This document shows, in pieces, positions 52,529-61,051 of a stretch of DNA of 64,000 nt (its first letter is position 1; each line of letters starts with the position of its first letter). Position numbers and translations under genes: made by a program. Source of the stretch: CAZDQL01 sp964507325 (GTDB taxonomy: Bacteria; Planctomycetota; UBA1135; GCA-002686595); assembly GCA_964507325.1 (NCBI GenBank), contig CAZDQL010000014.1:27164-91163 (forward strand), in the 5' to 3' direction. The notes beneath the pieces were generated by a model, which saw only the letters and a list, made by a program, of their open reading frames with translations, made no database searches and was not told the origin of the DNA.

Positions 52529-53842
52529 TCAGGCCGTCACCGGCAGACTGTCGGCCACCCGTTCGAGTCCGGCGGCCACCTCCTCGGAGCTCACCACCAG
52601 GGGCAGCCGGAAGCGGATGGCGCGCTCACCCGAGGAGAGCGCCAGGAGGTGCTTCTCCGTCAGGCGCTGGAGCATGGCATCGCGCGCCGCGGCGCTCTCC
52701 AGGGTGAAGGCCACCAGCGATCCCAGCCCACGCACGTTGAAGATCCCGCCGCGCTCCCGCGCCAGGACGCGCAGCCCCTCGACCAGCTCCGCTCCGCGCG
52801 CCGCCACGTTCTCCCCCAGCTCCTCGTCCAGGATGATCTCGATGAACTTGGCAGAGCGCACCATGTCCACCAGGTTCCCGCCCCAGGTCGAGTTGATGCG
52901 GGAGGAGCGGCGGAAGACGTTCTCCTCCACCTCGTCCACCCGGGGGCTGGAGTAGATGCCGCAGATCTGGCTCTTCTTGCCGAAGGCGACCACGTCCGGT
53001 CGCACGTCGTGGTGTTGCCAGAGCCAGGGTTTGCCGGAGCTGAAGAAGCCGGTCTGTACTTCGTCGTAGATCAGGAGCGCCTCTTCCCGGTCGGCGTACT
53101 CGCGCAGGCGCGCCAGGAACTCGGTGCGGAAGTGGTTGTCGCCTCCCTCCCCCTGCAGGGGCTCGATGAGGATCGCCGCAACGCGGTCCCGATGGCGCTC
53201 GAAGGCAGCCTCGATCTCGCGGTAGGAGCGCTCCTCCTCCGCCGCCACGTCGTTGGCGATGCCCCCCGCCAGGTCGAACTCGATCGCCGGGTTGTGCACC
53301 CGCGGCCAGGGGAACTTGGGGAAGAGGGCGATCTTGTCGGGCACCGTGTTGGTCACGCTCAGGGTGTACCCCGAGCGACCGTGGAAGGCCTGGCGGAAGT
53401 GCAGCACCACCAGCTCGTTGCCGTCGTCGACCCGCTCGGTCCCCACCTTGCGGGCCTTCCAGTCGAAGGCCACCTTGAGCGCGTTCTCGACCGCCAGTGC
53501 CCCCCCCGAGACCCAGAAGTGGTGCGGGTAGCCGTCGGGGGTCACCCGCGTGGCGAAGGTCGACACGAACTCCGCCATCTCGCGCGTGTAGACGTCCGAG
53601 TTGGCGGGCTTGTTGCGCCCCACGAGCTCGATCCTGGCGCGAAAGTCGGGCTCCAGGGTCGCCGGGTGGTTGAAGCCGATAGGCCAACTGGCGAAACAGG
53701 TGAAGAAGTCGAGGTACTCCTGGCCGCTGACCGCGTCGTGCAACCACGAGCCGTGGGACTTCTCGAGGTCCATGACGTACGGGTAGCCGTCGGTGAGCTG
53801 GTGGCGACGGAGGGTCTCGTGGACCTGACTGGCTTCGATCAT
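52529..53842 (-). CDS. lat: L-lysine 6-aminotransferase
   Basis: 437 residues from ATG 53842. PLP-dependent class III transaminase: 'HFWVSGGALAVENALKVAFD', 'AAILIEPLQGEGGDNHFRTE', 'LLIYDEVQTGFFSSGK', PLP lysine near residue 289 in 'VAFGKKSQICGIYSS', and 'STWGGNLVDMVR'. 'RNKPANSDVYTREMAEFV' is typical of L-lysine epsilon-aminotransferases (Lat) of the beta-lactam/pipecolate/RNA-polymerase-independent stress type, as in Mycobacterium. Produces allysine (2-aminoadipate 6-semialdehyde). The stop of the ALDH-like gene overlaps this start by 4 bp; the usual next enzyme is a semialdehyde dehydrogenase. Confidence 0.88.
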   Translation of the reverse strand: MIEASQVHETLRRHQLTDGYPYVMDLEKSHGSWLHDAVSGQEYLDFFTCFASWPIGFNHPATLEPDFRARIELVGRNKPANSDVYTREMAEFVSTFATRVTPDGYPHHFWVSGGALAVENALKVAFDWKARKVGTERVDDGNELVVLHFRQAFHGRSGYTLSVTNTVPDKIALFPKFPWPRVHNPAIEFDLAGGIANDVAAEEERSYREIEAAFERHRDRVAAILIEPLQGEGGDNHFRTEFLARLREYADREEALLIYDEVQTGFFSSGKPWLWQHHDVRPDVVAFGKKSQICGIYSSPRVDEVEENVFRRSSRINSTWGGNLVDMVRSAKFIEIILDEELGENVAARGAELVEGLRVLARERGGIFNVRGLGSLVAFTLESAAARDAMLQRLTEKHLLALSSGERAIRFRLPLVVSSEEVAAGLERVADSLPVTA

Positions 53843-55041
53843 CCTGGGCCTCCTGGAGGATTGGCGATCGGTCTCCGGCAAAGGAGGAGAACCGGTGCTG
53901 GACGTGTTGCGTCGAGGAGCCTCATGCCCGGCTCCACGTTGGTGAATACGAGCCGCAGAATTCTAGCTCCGGCACCACTTCCCGACGACCCCACCAGAAA
54001 CTCGTGTAGCAGGGTGGCACCCTCGTCGAGACCCAGATCGCGACGCGCCGCGAGCTCGCGGCCCAGGTGGGGATCGACGGGGGGCAGGGGGGGATCGACC
54101 AGGCGCCGCTCCTCCAGCGCCGCCAGCAGGGCCGCGGTGAAAGCGGAGAGCCGCCGCGGCTCCACCTGGACCACGCCGACCTGGCCGGCGAGCTGCCCCG
54201 AGATCGTATGCACACGATCGAAGGCCCCTCGCACCACGCGCTCGGCGGCCGCCGCCGGATCCTCCCCGAGCCCCACCTCGACCACGGAGCGTGCCAGGGG
54301 ATCGAAGACGAAGCGCGGCCCCTGCGCGGCCTCCACCACCCCCGCGCCGAAGGCGGCCATGCGCCCCCAGCGCCGGACCCGCTCGCTCCAGAGCGCGCCC
54401 TCCGACTCCCAGCCGGAGAGCGCCATGCGCCCCACCCGACCGCTCTCGGCGGCGGCGCGCAGGACGTCGTCCCCGTCGTCGTGCAGCAGCGCCAGGGCTC
54501 CGGCGGGCAACCCCGCCGCCGTCAGCGCGCCCGCCAGGTGGTCGGCGAGGGCGGGAGCTCGCCGGTCCCCCACGAGCAGCACGCCGCAGCCTTGGGCGAG
54601 CTCCCGCCACAGGACGCGCGCGGCGGCGCTCAACGGCTCGGCCCAGGAGCGCCGCAGGCAGGTGAGCACCCCTCCGGCGGCCCCCTCCCGCTGGAGCCCC
54701 TCGGCCAGCCCCTCCCGCGCCGAGCGTTCCAGCCCCCCCAGGTGCTGCTCGAACTCCCCTGCGCCGAGCCCGAGGAGGAGGGCGGCGCGCCGGCTGTCGG
54801 CGCTGGGCAGGGGGAGGCTCTCGGCCGCGCGCTCCAGGATCTCCCGCCGCTCCGAGGCCGGCGAGCCCGACCAGGATCCCAGACCCCGCTCGAGGGAGTC
54901 CAGGGCGACCGTCACGTCCCGGGCACTCGAGCGCGGCCAGCTCGCCACGCACTCCCCGCCGCCCGCGGATGGGGCCTCGAAGCGGCCACGCCCCCGCGCC
55001 GGGCACCGCGCACCGTCGATCTGGTTCTCGAGGACCTCCAA
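53839..55041 (-). CDS. Degenerate aldehyde-dehydrogenase-like protein coupled to lat
   Basis: About 400 residues if it starts at the TTG at 55041, which puts 'NQIDGARCPARGRGRFEAPS' in the normal ALDH N-terminal place; a later GTG (54948) is possible. ALDH pattern is recognisable throughout: 'GECVASWPRSSARDVTVALD', 'GLPAGALALLHDDGDDVL', and near the end 'VFTNVEPGMRLLDATRPAPV'. Where an active enzyme has GQ-x-C it reads 'SGQLAGQVGVVQVEPRR', with no Cys, and the catalytic-Glu segment E-L-G-G is replaced by 'FDPLARSVVEVG'. So it looks enzymatically dead or much altered. Overlap of 4 bp with lat indicates co-translation, maybe as a partner or carrier. Confidence 0.65.
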   Translation of the reverse strand: MEVLENQIDGARCPARGRGRFEAPSAGGGECVASWPRSSARDVTVALDSLERGLGSWSGSPASERREILERAAESLPLPSADSRRAALLLGLGAGEFEQHLGGLERSAREGLAEGLQREGAAGGVLTCLRRSWAEPLSAAARVLWRELAQGCGVLLVGDRRAPALADHLAGALTAAGLPAGALALLHDDGDDVLRAAAESGRVGRMALSGWESEGALWSERVRRWGRMAAFGAGVVEAAQGPRFVFDPLARSVVEVGLGEDPAAAAERVVRGAFDRVHTISGQLAGQVGVVQVEPRRLSAFTAALLAALEERRLVDPPLPPVDPHLGRELAARRDLGLDEGATLLHEFLVGSSGSGAGARILRLVFTNVEPGMRLLDATRPAPVLLLCRRPIANPPGGPG

Positions 55042-55104
55042 GGGGCAACCGCCGGATGAGTCGGCGCGGTATGGTAGGCGCCTCGAACCCCACCGACAAG
55101 CGAC

Positions 55105-55488
55105 GTGCGACGACCCCACGGCCTGCACCCGCGTATGCGCCTGGTGCGCAAGCGGGACTTTCAGCGCGCCTACCGCGAGGGTAGTCGCGCCCGGGGCGGC
55201 ATCCTGGTGGTGGTGGTGGCGGAGAACGGCCAGGAGTGGACGCGCATGGGGCTGGCGGTGGGTCGGCGCATCTGGAAGCGCGCCGTGGCGCGCAACCGGG
55301 TGCGCAGGGTCTTTCGGGAGGCCTTTCGCCTCTCCTACGCGGAGCTGCCCCAGGGGCTGGACCTGGTGCTGATCGCGGCGGCGCCACGGCTCGAGCCCGA
55401 CCTGGAGGCGACCCGGCGCGAGCTCCTGCAGCTGACCCGCAAGGCCCACGCGCGCTACCGCGCCAAGCGCGCCGAGCGGAGCTCGTGA
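55105..55488 (+). CDS. rnpA: Ribonuclease P protein component
   Basis: 127 residues from the GTG at 55105; ATG 55135 is an alternative start. 'RLVRKRDFQRAYREGSRARG' and the RNA-binding 'RAVARNRVRRVFREAFRLSY' (RNR motif) are diagnostic. Protein partner of the RNase P RNA in tRNA 5'-end maturation. Overlaps yidD. The usual upstream rpmH is missing here: the 64 bp before the start and the divergent ALDH-like gene hold no L34 reading frame. Confidence 0.92.
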   Translation: MRRPHGLHPRMRLVRKRDFQRAYREGSRARGGILVVVVAENGQEWTRMGLAVGRRIWKRAVARNRVRRVFREAFRLSYAELPQGLDLVLIAAAPRLEPDLEATRRELLQLTRKAHARYRAKRAERSS

Positions 55489-55760
55489 TGCGGCTCCTGC
55501 GGCGCCTGGCGGTCCTGCCGATCCGCTTCTACCAGCGGTGCATCTCCCCCTTCACGCCAGCCACCTGCCGCTTTCACCCCACCTGCAGCGCGTACGCCCT
55601 CGAAGCGATCCTGCGCCACGGGGTGCTGCGCGGGACCTGGATGGCGATCAAGCGCCTGCTGCGCTGTCATCCCTTCGCGTCCGGCGGGTACGATCCCGTC
55701 GCTCCCGAGGAGCACTCGTCGAGTTCCACTCCCCCCACCGAAGAGAACGATCGGACATGA
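55488..55760 (+). CDS. yidD: Membrane protein insertion efficiency factor YidD
   Basis: 90 residues, ATG overlapping the rnpA stop. 'LPIRFYQRCISPFTPATCRF' and 'HPTCSAYALEAILRHGVLRG' contain the conserved Cys-rich core, then 'RLLRCHPFASGGYDPV'. Helps YidC insert membrane proteins. The C-terminal tail after 'GYDPV' is Ser/Glu-rich. The stop overlaps the next start by two bases. yidC is not in the window. Confidence 0.94.
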   Translation: MRLLRRLAVLPIRFYQRCISPFTPATCRFHPTCSAYALEAILRHGVLRGTWMAIKRLLRCHPFASGGYDPVAPEEHSSSSTPPTEENDRT

Positions 55761-56863
55761 GCCCCGTGCGACACCTCGCTCCCCTGGCCGCCTTCCTCGC
55801 CAGCGCCTGCGCCTCCAGCGCTCCCCCCGAGTGCCCGATCGAGGGCGCGCGGCTGGTCGACGAGTTGATCGACGAAGGCGAGACCCACTTCGCCCACCTC
55901 TGGCAAGTCACCACCCGCGGGGAGAACGCCGAGGCGTACTGGAGCTTCGCCGGGGACCGCCTGGTCCTGCAGCGCCGCTTCCCCGAGGGGGGCATCGAAT
56001 GCGACCGCATCTTCGTGACCGACGGGGTGGAGCTCGAGCAGGTCTCCCCGGGAGCGGGGGTGACCACCTGCTCCTACTTCCTGCCCGGGGATCGTGCGGT
56101 GCTCTTCGCGTCGACCCACGCGCAGCACGAGACCTGTCCCCCACCCCCCGACCACAGCCAGGGGTACGTGTGGGCCCTGCACCCCGAGTACGACGTCTAC
56201 CGCTACGACCTCGAGAGCGGGCAGTTGTCCCCCCTCGTCACGGGCGCGGGCTACGACGCCGAGGCGACCGTCTCGCCCCGCGGCGACCGCATCGTATTCA
56301 CCTCGACGCGCTCGGGGGACATCGAGCTGTGGACCTGCGCCCTCGACGGGAGTGACCTGCGGCAGGTGACCGACGCTCCGGGCTACGACGGGGGCGCCTT
56401 CTTCAACCACGCCGGTACCGAGCTGGTCTTCCGCTCCACGGCCTTCACCCCCGGAGAGGAGGAGCAGGAGCTGGCGGACTACCGCCGCCTGCTCGACATG
56501 TGGAAGGTGCGTCCCAGCCGGATGGAGATCTACGTCTGCGGCGTCGACGGCTCGAACCTCCGGCAGGTCACCGCCCTGGGCAAGGCCAACTTCGCGCCCT
56601 ACTTCCATCCCAGCGACGAGCGCATCCTCTTCTCCTCCAACCACCACGACTCGGGTCGACCCGCGCTGAACTTCGACATCTTCGCCGTCGATCGGGACGG
56701 GGGGAACCTGGAGCGCATCACCTTCTACGACGAGGGTCGGGGCAAGTGCTTCGACAGCTTCCCGATGTTCTCCCCCGACGGCCGCTACCTGGCCTTCTCC
56801 AGCAACCGCGGCGAGAGTCCCCCGGGTGAGACGAACGTGTTCATCGCCGAGTGGCGCGACTGA
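55757..56863 (+). CDS. TolB-like WD40/PD40 propeller lipoprotein
   Basis: 368 residues; ATG overlaps the yidD stop. N-terminal lipoprotein-like signal ('LAPLAAFLASACASSAP'). Repeated PD40 blades: 'AEATVSPRGDRIVFTSTRSG', 'GGAFFNHAGTELVFRSTAFT', 'FAPYFHPSDERILFSSNHHD', 'SFPMFSPDGRYLAFSSNRGE'. Such propellers are periplasmic or surface proteins that bind peptides or proteins; not TolB itself, since the N-terminal domain is absent. Its link to the rnpA-yidD pair is probably only positional. Confidence 0.8.
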   Translation: MSPVRHLAPLAAFLASACASSAPPECPIEGARLVDELIDEGETHFAHLWQVTTRGENAEAYWSFAGDRLVLQRRFPEGGIECDRIFVTDGVELEQVSPGAGVTTCSYFLPGDRAVLFASTHAQHETCPPPPDHSQGYVWALHPEYDVYRYDLESGQLSPLVTGAGYDAEATVSPRGDRIVFTSTRSGDIELWTCALDGSDLRQVTDAPGYDGGAFFNHAGTELVFRSTAFTPGEEEQELADYRRLLDMWKVRPSRMEIYVCGVDGSNLRQVTALGKANFAPYFHPSDERILFSSNHHDSGRPALNFDIFAVDRDGGNLERITFYDEGRGKCFDSFPMFSPDGRYLAFSSNRGESPPGETNVFIAEWRD

Positions 56864-56892
56864 GCGCGAGATCGATGGTGATGCCCTGCGGG

Positions 56893-56898
56893 TAGAAT
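56893..56898 (+). promoter_or_regulatory. TANNNT -10 box (TAGAAT) of the two-component pair
   Basis: TAGAAT ends 7 nt before ATG 56906, the spacing of a leaderless transcript. It overlaps an upstream in-frame ATG (56897), so 56906 is the more likely start. Confidence 0.45.
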
Positions 56899-56905
56899 GG
56901 GGGCG

Positions 56906-58075
56906 ATGCGGGACGCCCTCCCCCCCCTCGTGCTCGGTGACGACGGTCTACCGTCGCAGGACCTGCGCAGCTTCTGCGCACGGCTCGGGGCCGTGCTGTG
57001 GGTCTTCGACCTCGCTCTGGGGCGCATCGTGTACGTCAACGAGGTCTTCGAAGCGCTGTGGGGACGCCCCGCGAGCGAGCTCTACGCGGCCCCGGCGAGT
57101 TGGCTCAGGGAGGTGCGTCGAGAGGATCGCAGACCGGTCCTGCGAGCCATCCGGGCGCTGCGCCAGGGCAGGCCGATCCAGCTCTGCTGCGACATCCGCC
57201 ACGCCGGCGGGGGCGTGCGCCGACTGCAGGCGCGCGCCGTCCCCATCGACGACGCCGGCGGAAAGACGCCGCGCGCCGTGGGGATCGCGCAGGTGGTCAG
57301 CGCTCCGTGCGCTGGCGAGGTGCGCCTGGATCGCTCCCTCGAGGAACGGGACCAGCGCGCGCAGTTGGCGGAGGCCGCGCGCCAGAGCTCCCTGAACGAG
57401 CTGGCGGCCGGGATGGCCCACGAGCTCAGTCAGCCCCTGGCAGCGATCGCCAACTACGCCCGTGGCTGCACCTTGCGCATCGGCGTAGGGGGCGATCCGG
57501 AGCTGCTCCGAGCCCTCGATGCGATCGGTGCCGAGACGACGCGGGCCGGGGGGATCCTGCGCCGGCTGCGCGGTTGCGTCCGACGCGACGCCCGCCCGCG
57601 GCGCCCCTGTTCCGCCAACGAGTTGGTGAATCGAGCGCTGGTCACCCTCGGGCACCTGACGCGGGCCACCGAAGTCCGCATCGACCTCGATCTCGAGGCC
57701 GGCGATGACACCGTCCTCACCGATCCGATCGAAGCCCACCAGATCCTGGTCCATCTCCTGCGCAACGCGTGCGAGGCCCTGGAGGAGTCGGAGGCCCGGA
57801 ATCGTCGCATCGAGATCGGGACGCGTCGCGACGACGACGGTCGCCAGTTGACCGTCTCGGTACGGGACCACGGGCCGGGTCTGAGCGCCAAGGCGGCCGA
57901 GCGAGCTTTCGATCCCTTCTTCTCGGGGGGGGTGAGACGGCTGGGTCTGGGCCTGACGGTCAGCCGCTCCGTGGCAGAGACCCTGGGCGGGCGCCTGTGG
58001 CACGCCGAGCCCCAGGGAGGGGGTGCGCTTTTCTGCTTCACCCTTCCAGCCGCTTCGGAGAGAATGCACCCATGA
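56906..58075 (+). CDS. PAS-containing sensor histidine kinase (FixL/TtrS/DctB-like)
   Basis: About 389 residues from ATG 56906. PAS-like N-terminal domain (20-130, 'WVFDLALGRIVYVNEVFEAL'), H-box 'GMAHELSQPLAAIANYARGC' (His172), N-box 'LVHLLRNACEALEE', G1 'VRDHGPGL', G2 'LGLGLTVSRSV'. No membrane helix, so it is a soluble cytoplasmic kinase. No haem-binding His is evident in the PAS, so the signal is unknown. The ATG of the response-regulator gene overlaps its stop. Confidence 0.9.
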   Translation: MRDALPPLVLGDDGLPSQDLRSFCARLGAVLWVFDLALGRIVYVNEVFEALWGRPASELYAAPASWLREVRREDRRPVLRAIRALRQGRPIQLCCDIRHAGGGVRRLQARAVPIDDAGGKTPRAVGIAQVVSAPCAGEVRLDRSLEERDQRAQLAEAARQSSLNELAAGMAHELSQPLAAIANYARGCTLRIGVGGDPELLRALDAIGAETTRAGGILRRLRGCVRRDARPRRPCSANELVNRALVTLGHLTRATEVRIDLDLEAGDDTVLTDPIEAHQILVHLLRNACEALEESEARNRRIEIGTRRDDDGRQLTVSVRDHGPGLSAKAAERAFDPFFSGGVRRLGLGLTVSRSVAETLGGRLWHAEPQGGGALFCFTLPAASERMHP

Positions 58076-58746
58076 GCGGTGAGCCGACGGTCTTCGTAAT
58101 CGACGACGATCGGGCGATGCGCGATTCGCTCCGCTTCCTGATCGCCTCCCTGAACTTGAAGGTCGAGGACTTCGGCACGGCCGAGGAATTCCTCGAGGTG
58201 TACGACGCTTCGCGTCCTGGGTGCATCCTGTTGGACGTACGCATGCCGGGACTCTCGGGGCTGGACCTGCTCGACATCTTGCGGGGCGACCGCCAGAGCC
58301 CGCCCGTGCTGCTCATCACCGGCCACGCGGATGTCCCCATGGCGGTGCGCGCCCTCAAGTCGGGTGCCTTCGACTTCATCGAGAAGCCTCTGGACGACCG
58401 CGTACTGCTCGACCGGATTCGTCAAGCTCTGGCCGCCAACGTGGAGCGACGCAGCGAACTGGAGCGCATGACCGAGCTCGAGGAGCGCTTCGCCACCCTG
58501 ACCACGCGCGAGCGGCAGGTGTTCGGGATCGTGGTGGCGGGCAAGCCCAACAAGGTCGTCGCCAGCGAGCTGGACCTGTCCCAGAAGACGATCGAGGTCC
58601 ACCGCGCCAACGTGATGAAGAAGATGCGCGCCGACAGCTTCGCCGATCTGGTGAAGATGGCGATGCAGCTGGGCAAGACCGGCGCTCCCCGTCTCCACCC
58701 GGCGCGCAGGGACAGTGACCTCCACGAGGCTCGCGCGTCGATCTGA
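58072..58746 (+). CDS. FixJ/TtrR-type LuxR-family response regulator
   Basis: 224 residues. Receiver domain (5-120): acidic pair 'VIDDDRAMRDSL', phospho-acceptor D55 in 'CILLDVRMPG', 'LLITGHADVPMAVRALKSGA' and 'KPLDD'. LuxR-type HTH (145-210): 'TTRERQVFGIVVAGKPNKVV', 'ASELDLSQKTIEVHRANVMK'. Partner of the adjacent kinase. The 'TGHADVPMAVRALKSGAFDF' stretch is typical of the FixJ/TtrR/DctD-type subgroup that controls respiration or C4-metabolism genes. Confidence 0.93.
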   Translation: MSGEPTVFVIDDDRAMRDSLRFLIASLNLKVEDFGTAEEFLEVYDASRPGCILLDVRMPGLSGLDLLDILRGDRQSPPVLLITGHADVPMAVRALKSGAFDFIEKPLDDRVLLDRIRQALAANVERRSELERMTELEERFATLTTRERQVFGIVVAGKPNKVVASELDLSQKTIEVHRANVMKKMRADSFADLVKMAMQLGKTGAPRLHPARRDSDLHEARASI

Positions 58747-58777
58747 GTCCCGCCGAGGTGCGAGCCCGCCCGGCACG

Positions 58778-59560
58778 ATGCACTGCCAGGTCCTCTCCAG
58801 CGGCAGCCGGGGCAACGCCACCCTGATCCGGGCGGGCGACACACGCCTCTTGGTCGATGCCGGGCTGAGCCTGCGCGAGCTGCGCGCGCGTCTCGAGGCG
58901 GCGCGGGTGCCCCACCGGGGAATCGACCACGTGCTGGTCAGCCACGGTCACCTCGACCACGCCCGCAGCGCGGGGGCACTGGCGCTGGCCTCCGACGCCA
59001 CGGTCCACTGCCCGGAGGGGGTCCTGCAGCACCGCTCCGTGGCCCGCGCACCCAGACACGTGGCGCTGCGCATCGGGGCCACGACCGAGATCGCCCAGGA
59101 GAGCGGTGAGCCGGTGCGCTACACCCCGATCCCGGTACCCCACGACTGCCATCCGACGGTGGCCTTCAAGCTCGAGCACGCCGAGCGGCGGCTGGTCCTC
59201 TTGACCGACATCGGGCGCCCCTGCGAGACCACGGCGCGCGCCCTGGCGGGGGCTCACGTCCTGGTGCTCGAGTTCAATCACGACGCGGAGATGCTGGCGG
59301 GCGGCCCCTACCCAGCCACCCTCAAACACCGCGTGTCGGGGGCGGGCGGGCACCTATCCAACGCCCAGGCCCAGCTCATGCTGAGGGCTCTGGCGGGTCG
59401 CGACCTGCACACGCTGATCCTGGGGCACCTCTCCCGCCACAACAACACGCCCACCTTGGCGCTGGCCGCCGCGCGGGCGACCCTGGAGGAGCTCGGCCTC
59501 CACGGGGTCGAGGTCCTGGTCGCCAGCCAAGACGAGATCGGACCGAACATCCCGGTATGA
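58778..59560 (+). CDS. MBL-fold metallohydrolase (WalJ/YycJ-like)
   Basis: 260 residues. 'CQVLSSGSRGNATLIRAGDT' start, metal motif 'VLVSHGHLDHARSAGALALA' (H-x-H-x-D-H), later 'VPHDCHPTVAFKLEHAERRL' and 'LTDIGRP', 'LEFNHDAEML', 'LILGHLSRHNNTPTLA'. All are typical of the WalJ/YycJ branch, thought to be DNA- or RNA-directed 5'-exonuclease relatives or beta-lactamase-like hydrolases. Overlaps the nitroreductase gene by 4 bp. Confidence 0.9.
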   Translation: MHCQVLSSGSRGNATLIRAGDTRLLVDAGLSLRELRARLEAARVPHRGIDHVLVSHGHLDHARSAGALALASDATVHCPEGVLQHRSVARAPRHVALRIGATTEIAQESGEPVRYTPIPVPHDCHPTVAFKLEHAERRLVLLTDIGRPCETTARALAGAHVLVLEFNHDAEMLAGGPYPATLKHRVSGAGGHLSNAQAQLMLRALAGRDLHTLILGHLSRHNNTPTLALAAARATLEELGLHGVEVLVASQDEIGPNIPV

Positions 59561-60288
59561 ACGAGCTCATGCGTCAGATGGCCGCGCACCGCACGGTGCG
59601 CGAGTTCACCGCCACCCCTCTTCCCGACGAGCACCTGCACGAAGCGATCCGCGCCGCCAGCATGGCGGCCACGTCGAGCTGGGTTCAGGCCTACCACGTC
59701 CTGCAGGTGACCGACCCCTCCGAGCGAGCGCGCTTGGCCGAGCTCTGTGGCGATCAGCCGCAGGTCAGCCGGGCGGGGATCTTCCTGGTGGTCAGCGCCG
59801 ACACCCGCCGCCATCGGCTGATCGCGCGTCGCGAGGGCAGCCCCTACGAGAGCGGGCTCGAGACCTTCCTCCTGGGGGTGATCGACGCCAGCCTCTTCGC
59901 CCAGAACCTGGCCCTGGCCTGTGAGTCGATGGGCTACGGAGTCTGCTACATCGGAGGGCTGCGCGCGCGGTTGAAGGAAGTGGTCGAGCTGCTCGAGATC
60001 CCGGAGGGGGTCTGGCCCCTCTTCGGCATGGCGGTGGGAGAGCCCGCCCGCGTTCCAGGGCAGCGACCGCGGCTGCCCCTGGAGGCGATCCTCTCCCGGG
60101 GACGCTACCTCAGCGACGAAGCAGTCCTGGAGGGGATCGCGCAACACGACCGGGAGGCCGCGCGCTACTACGAGGAGCGCCGGGCCACGGGCCGCACCTG
60201 GAGCGGCGGGGTCTGGCGCAAGTTCGCGCGCCGCGCGCGGGAGGACCTGGCCGAGGTCTACCACGCTCTCGGTGCGCGCTTCGAGTGA
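59557..60288 (+). CDS. NfsA-like oxygen-insensitive NADPH nitroreductase
   Basis: 243 residues. 'HRTVREFTATPLPDEHLHEA' is the FMN-binding start (R-x-x-R-x-F), 'AASMAATSSWVQAYHVLQVT' the second FMN contact, 'SPYESGLETFLLGVIDASLF' and 'GYGVCYIGGLRARLKEVVEL' the core. 'GRTWSGGVWRKFARR' near the end is an NfsA-type C-terminus that contacts NADPH. Reduces nitroaromatics, quinones or flavins. Same operon as the WalJ-like gene. Confidence 0.88.
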   Translation: MNELMRQMAAHRTVREFTATPLPDEHLHEAIRAASMAATSSWVQAYHVLQVTDPSERARLAELCGDQPQVSRAGIFLVVSADTRRHRLIARREGSPYESGLETFLLGVIDASLFAQNLALACESMGYGVCYIGGLRARLKEVVELLEIPEGVWPLFGMAVGEPARVPGQRPRLPLEAILSRGRYLSDEAVLEGIAQHDREAARYYEERRATGRTWSGGVWRKFARRAREDLAEVYHALGARFE

Positions 60289-60313
60289 GCGACCGCGCCG
60301 GAGCGCCACCGCC

Positions 60314-61051
60314 TCAGGACGTTAGCCCGGGTCCCTCACCACCGCCGGGCAACTCGCGCGGCAAGCGCGCAAAGCGCCAGCGCAGGATCGCCCAGAAGGC
60401 GATCAGGGCGTCCTTGAAGCGGATCTTCTTGCCCTCGTCGTAGTCGCGCCCGGCGTAGGAGATCGGCACCTCGTAGACGCGCGCGCCCATGCGCGCCACC
60501 TTGGCGGTGATCTCCGGTTCGACGGCGAAGGTGCGCGAGCGGATGTCCAGGCGCCGCGCGATGTCGGCCTTGAAGACCTTGTAGCAGGTCTCCATGTCGG
60601 ACAGGTTGAGGTTGGTGAACATGTTGCTCAGCAGCGTCACCATGCGGTTCGCCACCGAGTGCCAGAAGAGGTGCACACGGGCGTAGCGACCGCCCAGGAA
60701 GCGACTGCCGTACACCACGTCGGCCCGCCCCTCCTCGATCGGACGCAGGAGCGCCCCGTAGTCCTGGGGGTCGTACTCCAGGTCCGCATCCTGGATGATC
60801 ACCACGTCGCCGCTCACCTCGCGGAATCCGGTCGACAGCGCCGCCCCCTTGCCCCCGTTGCGCTCGCGGTAGAAGCAACGGATCTCGGGGTGCCGCTCGG
60901 CGAGCGCGGCCATCAGCTCGCGGCTGCGGTCGCTGGAGCCGTCGTCCACCATGACGAGCTCCTTTTCGTAGGGCGTGGCCAGGACGCGTCCAACGATCTC
61001 CTCGAGGGTGGCCTCCTCGTTGTAGACCGGCATCACGACCGACAGCTTCAT
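60314..61051 (-). CDS. Family 2 glycosyltransferase (dolichyl/polyprenyl-phosphate hexose synthase-like)
   Basis: 245 residues. 'VVMPVYNEEATLEEIVGRVL' (nucleotide-sugar site), 'MVDDGSSDRSRELMAALAER', DxD in 'VIIQDADLEYDPQD', and 'TCYKVFKADIARRLDIRSRT' typical of Dpm1-like enzymes that charge a polyprenyl phosphate with a sugar. No membrane helices, so it is a peripheral membrane enzyme. Third of three overlapping glycosyltransferase genes transcribed leftward. Confidence 0.88.
   Translation of the reverse strand: MKLSVVMPVYNEEATLEEIVGRVLATPYEKELVMVDDGSSDRSRELMAALAERHPEIRCFYRERNGGKGAALSTGFREVSGDVVIIQDADLEYDPQDYGALLRPIEEGRADVVYGSRFLGGRYARVHLFWHSVANRMVTLLSNMFTNLNLSDMETCYKVFKADIARRLDIRSRTFAVEPEITAKVARMGARVYEVPISYAGRDYDEGKKIRFKDALIAFWAILRWRFARLPRELPGGGEGPGLTS

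Noticed and set aside
55041..55105. rpmH (ribosomal protein L34) missed as a short gene before rnpA
   Set aside because: Translation of the 64-bp gap in all frames gives no Lys/Arg-rich L34 motif such as TYQP or RKR.
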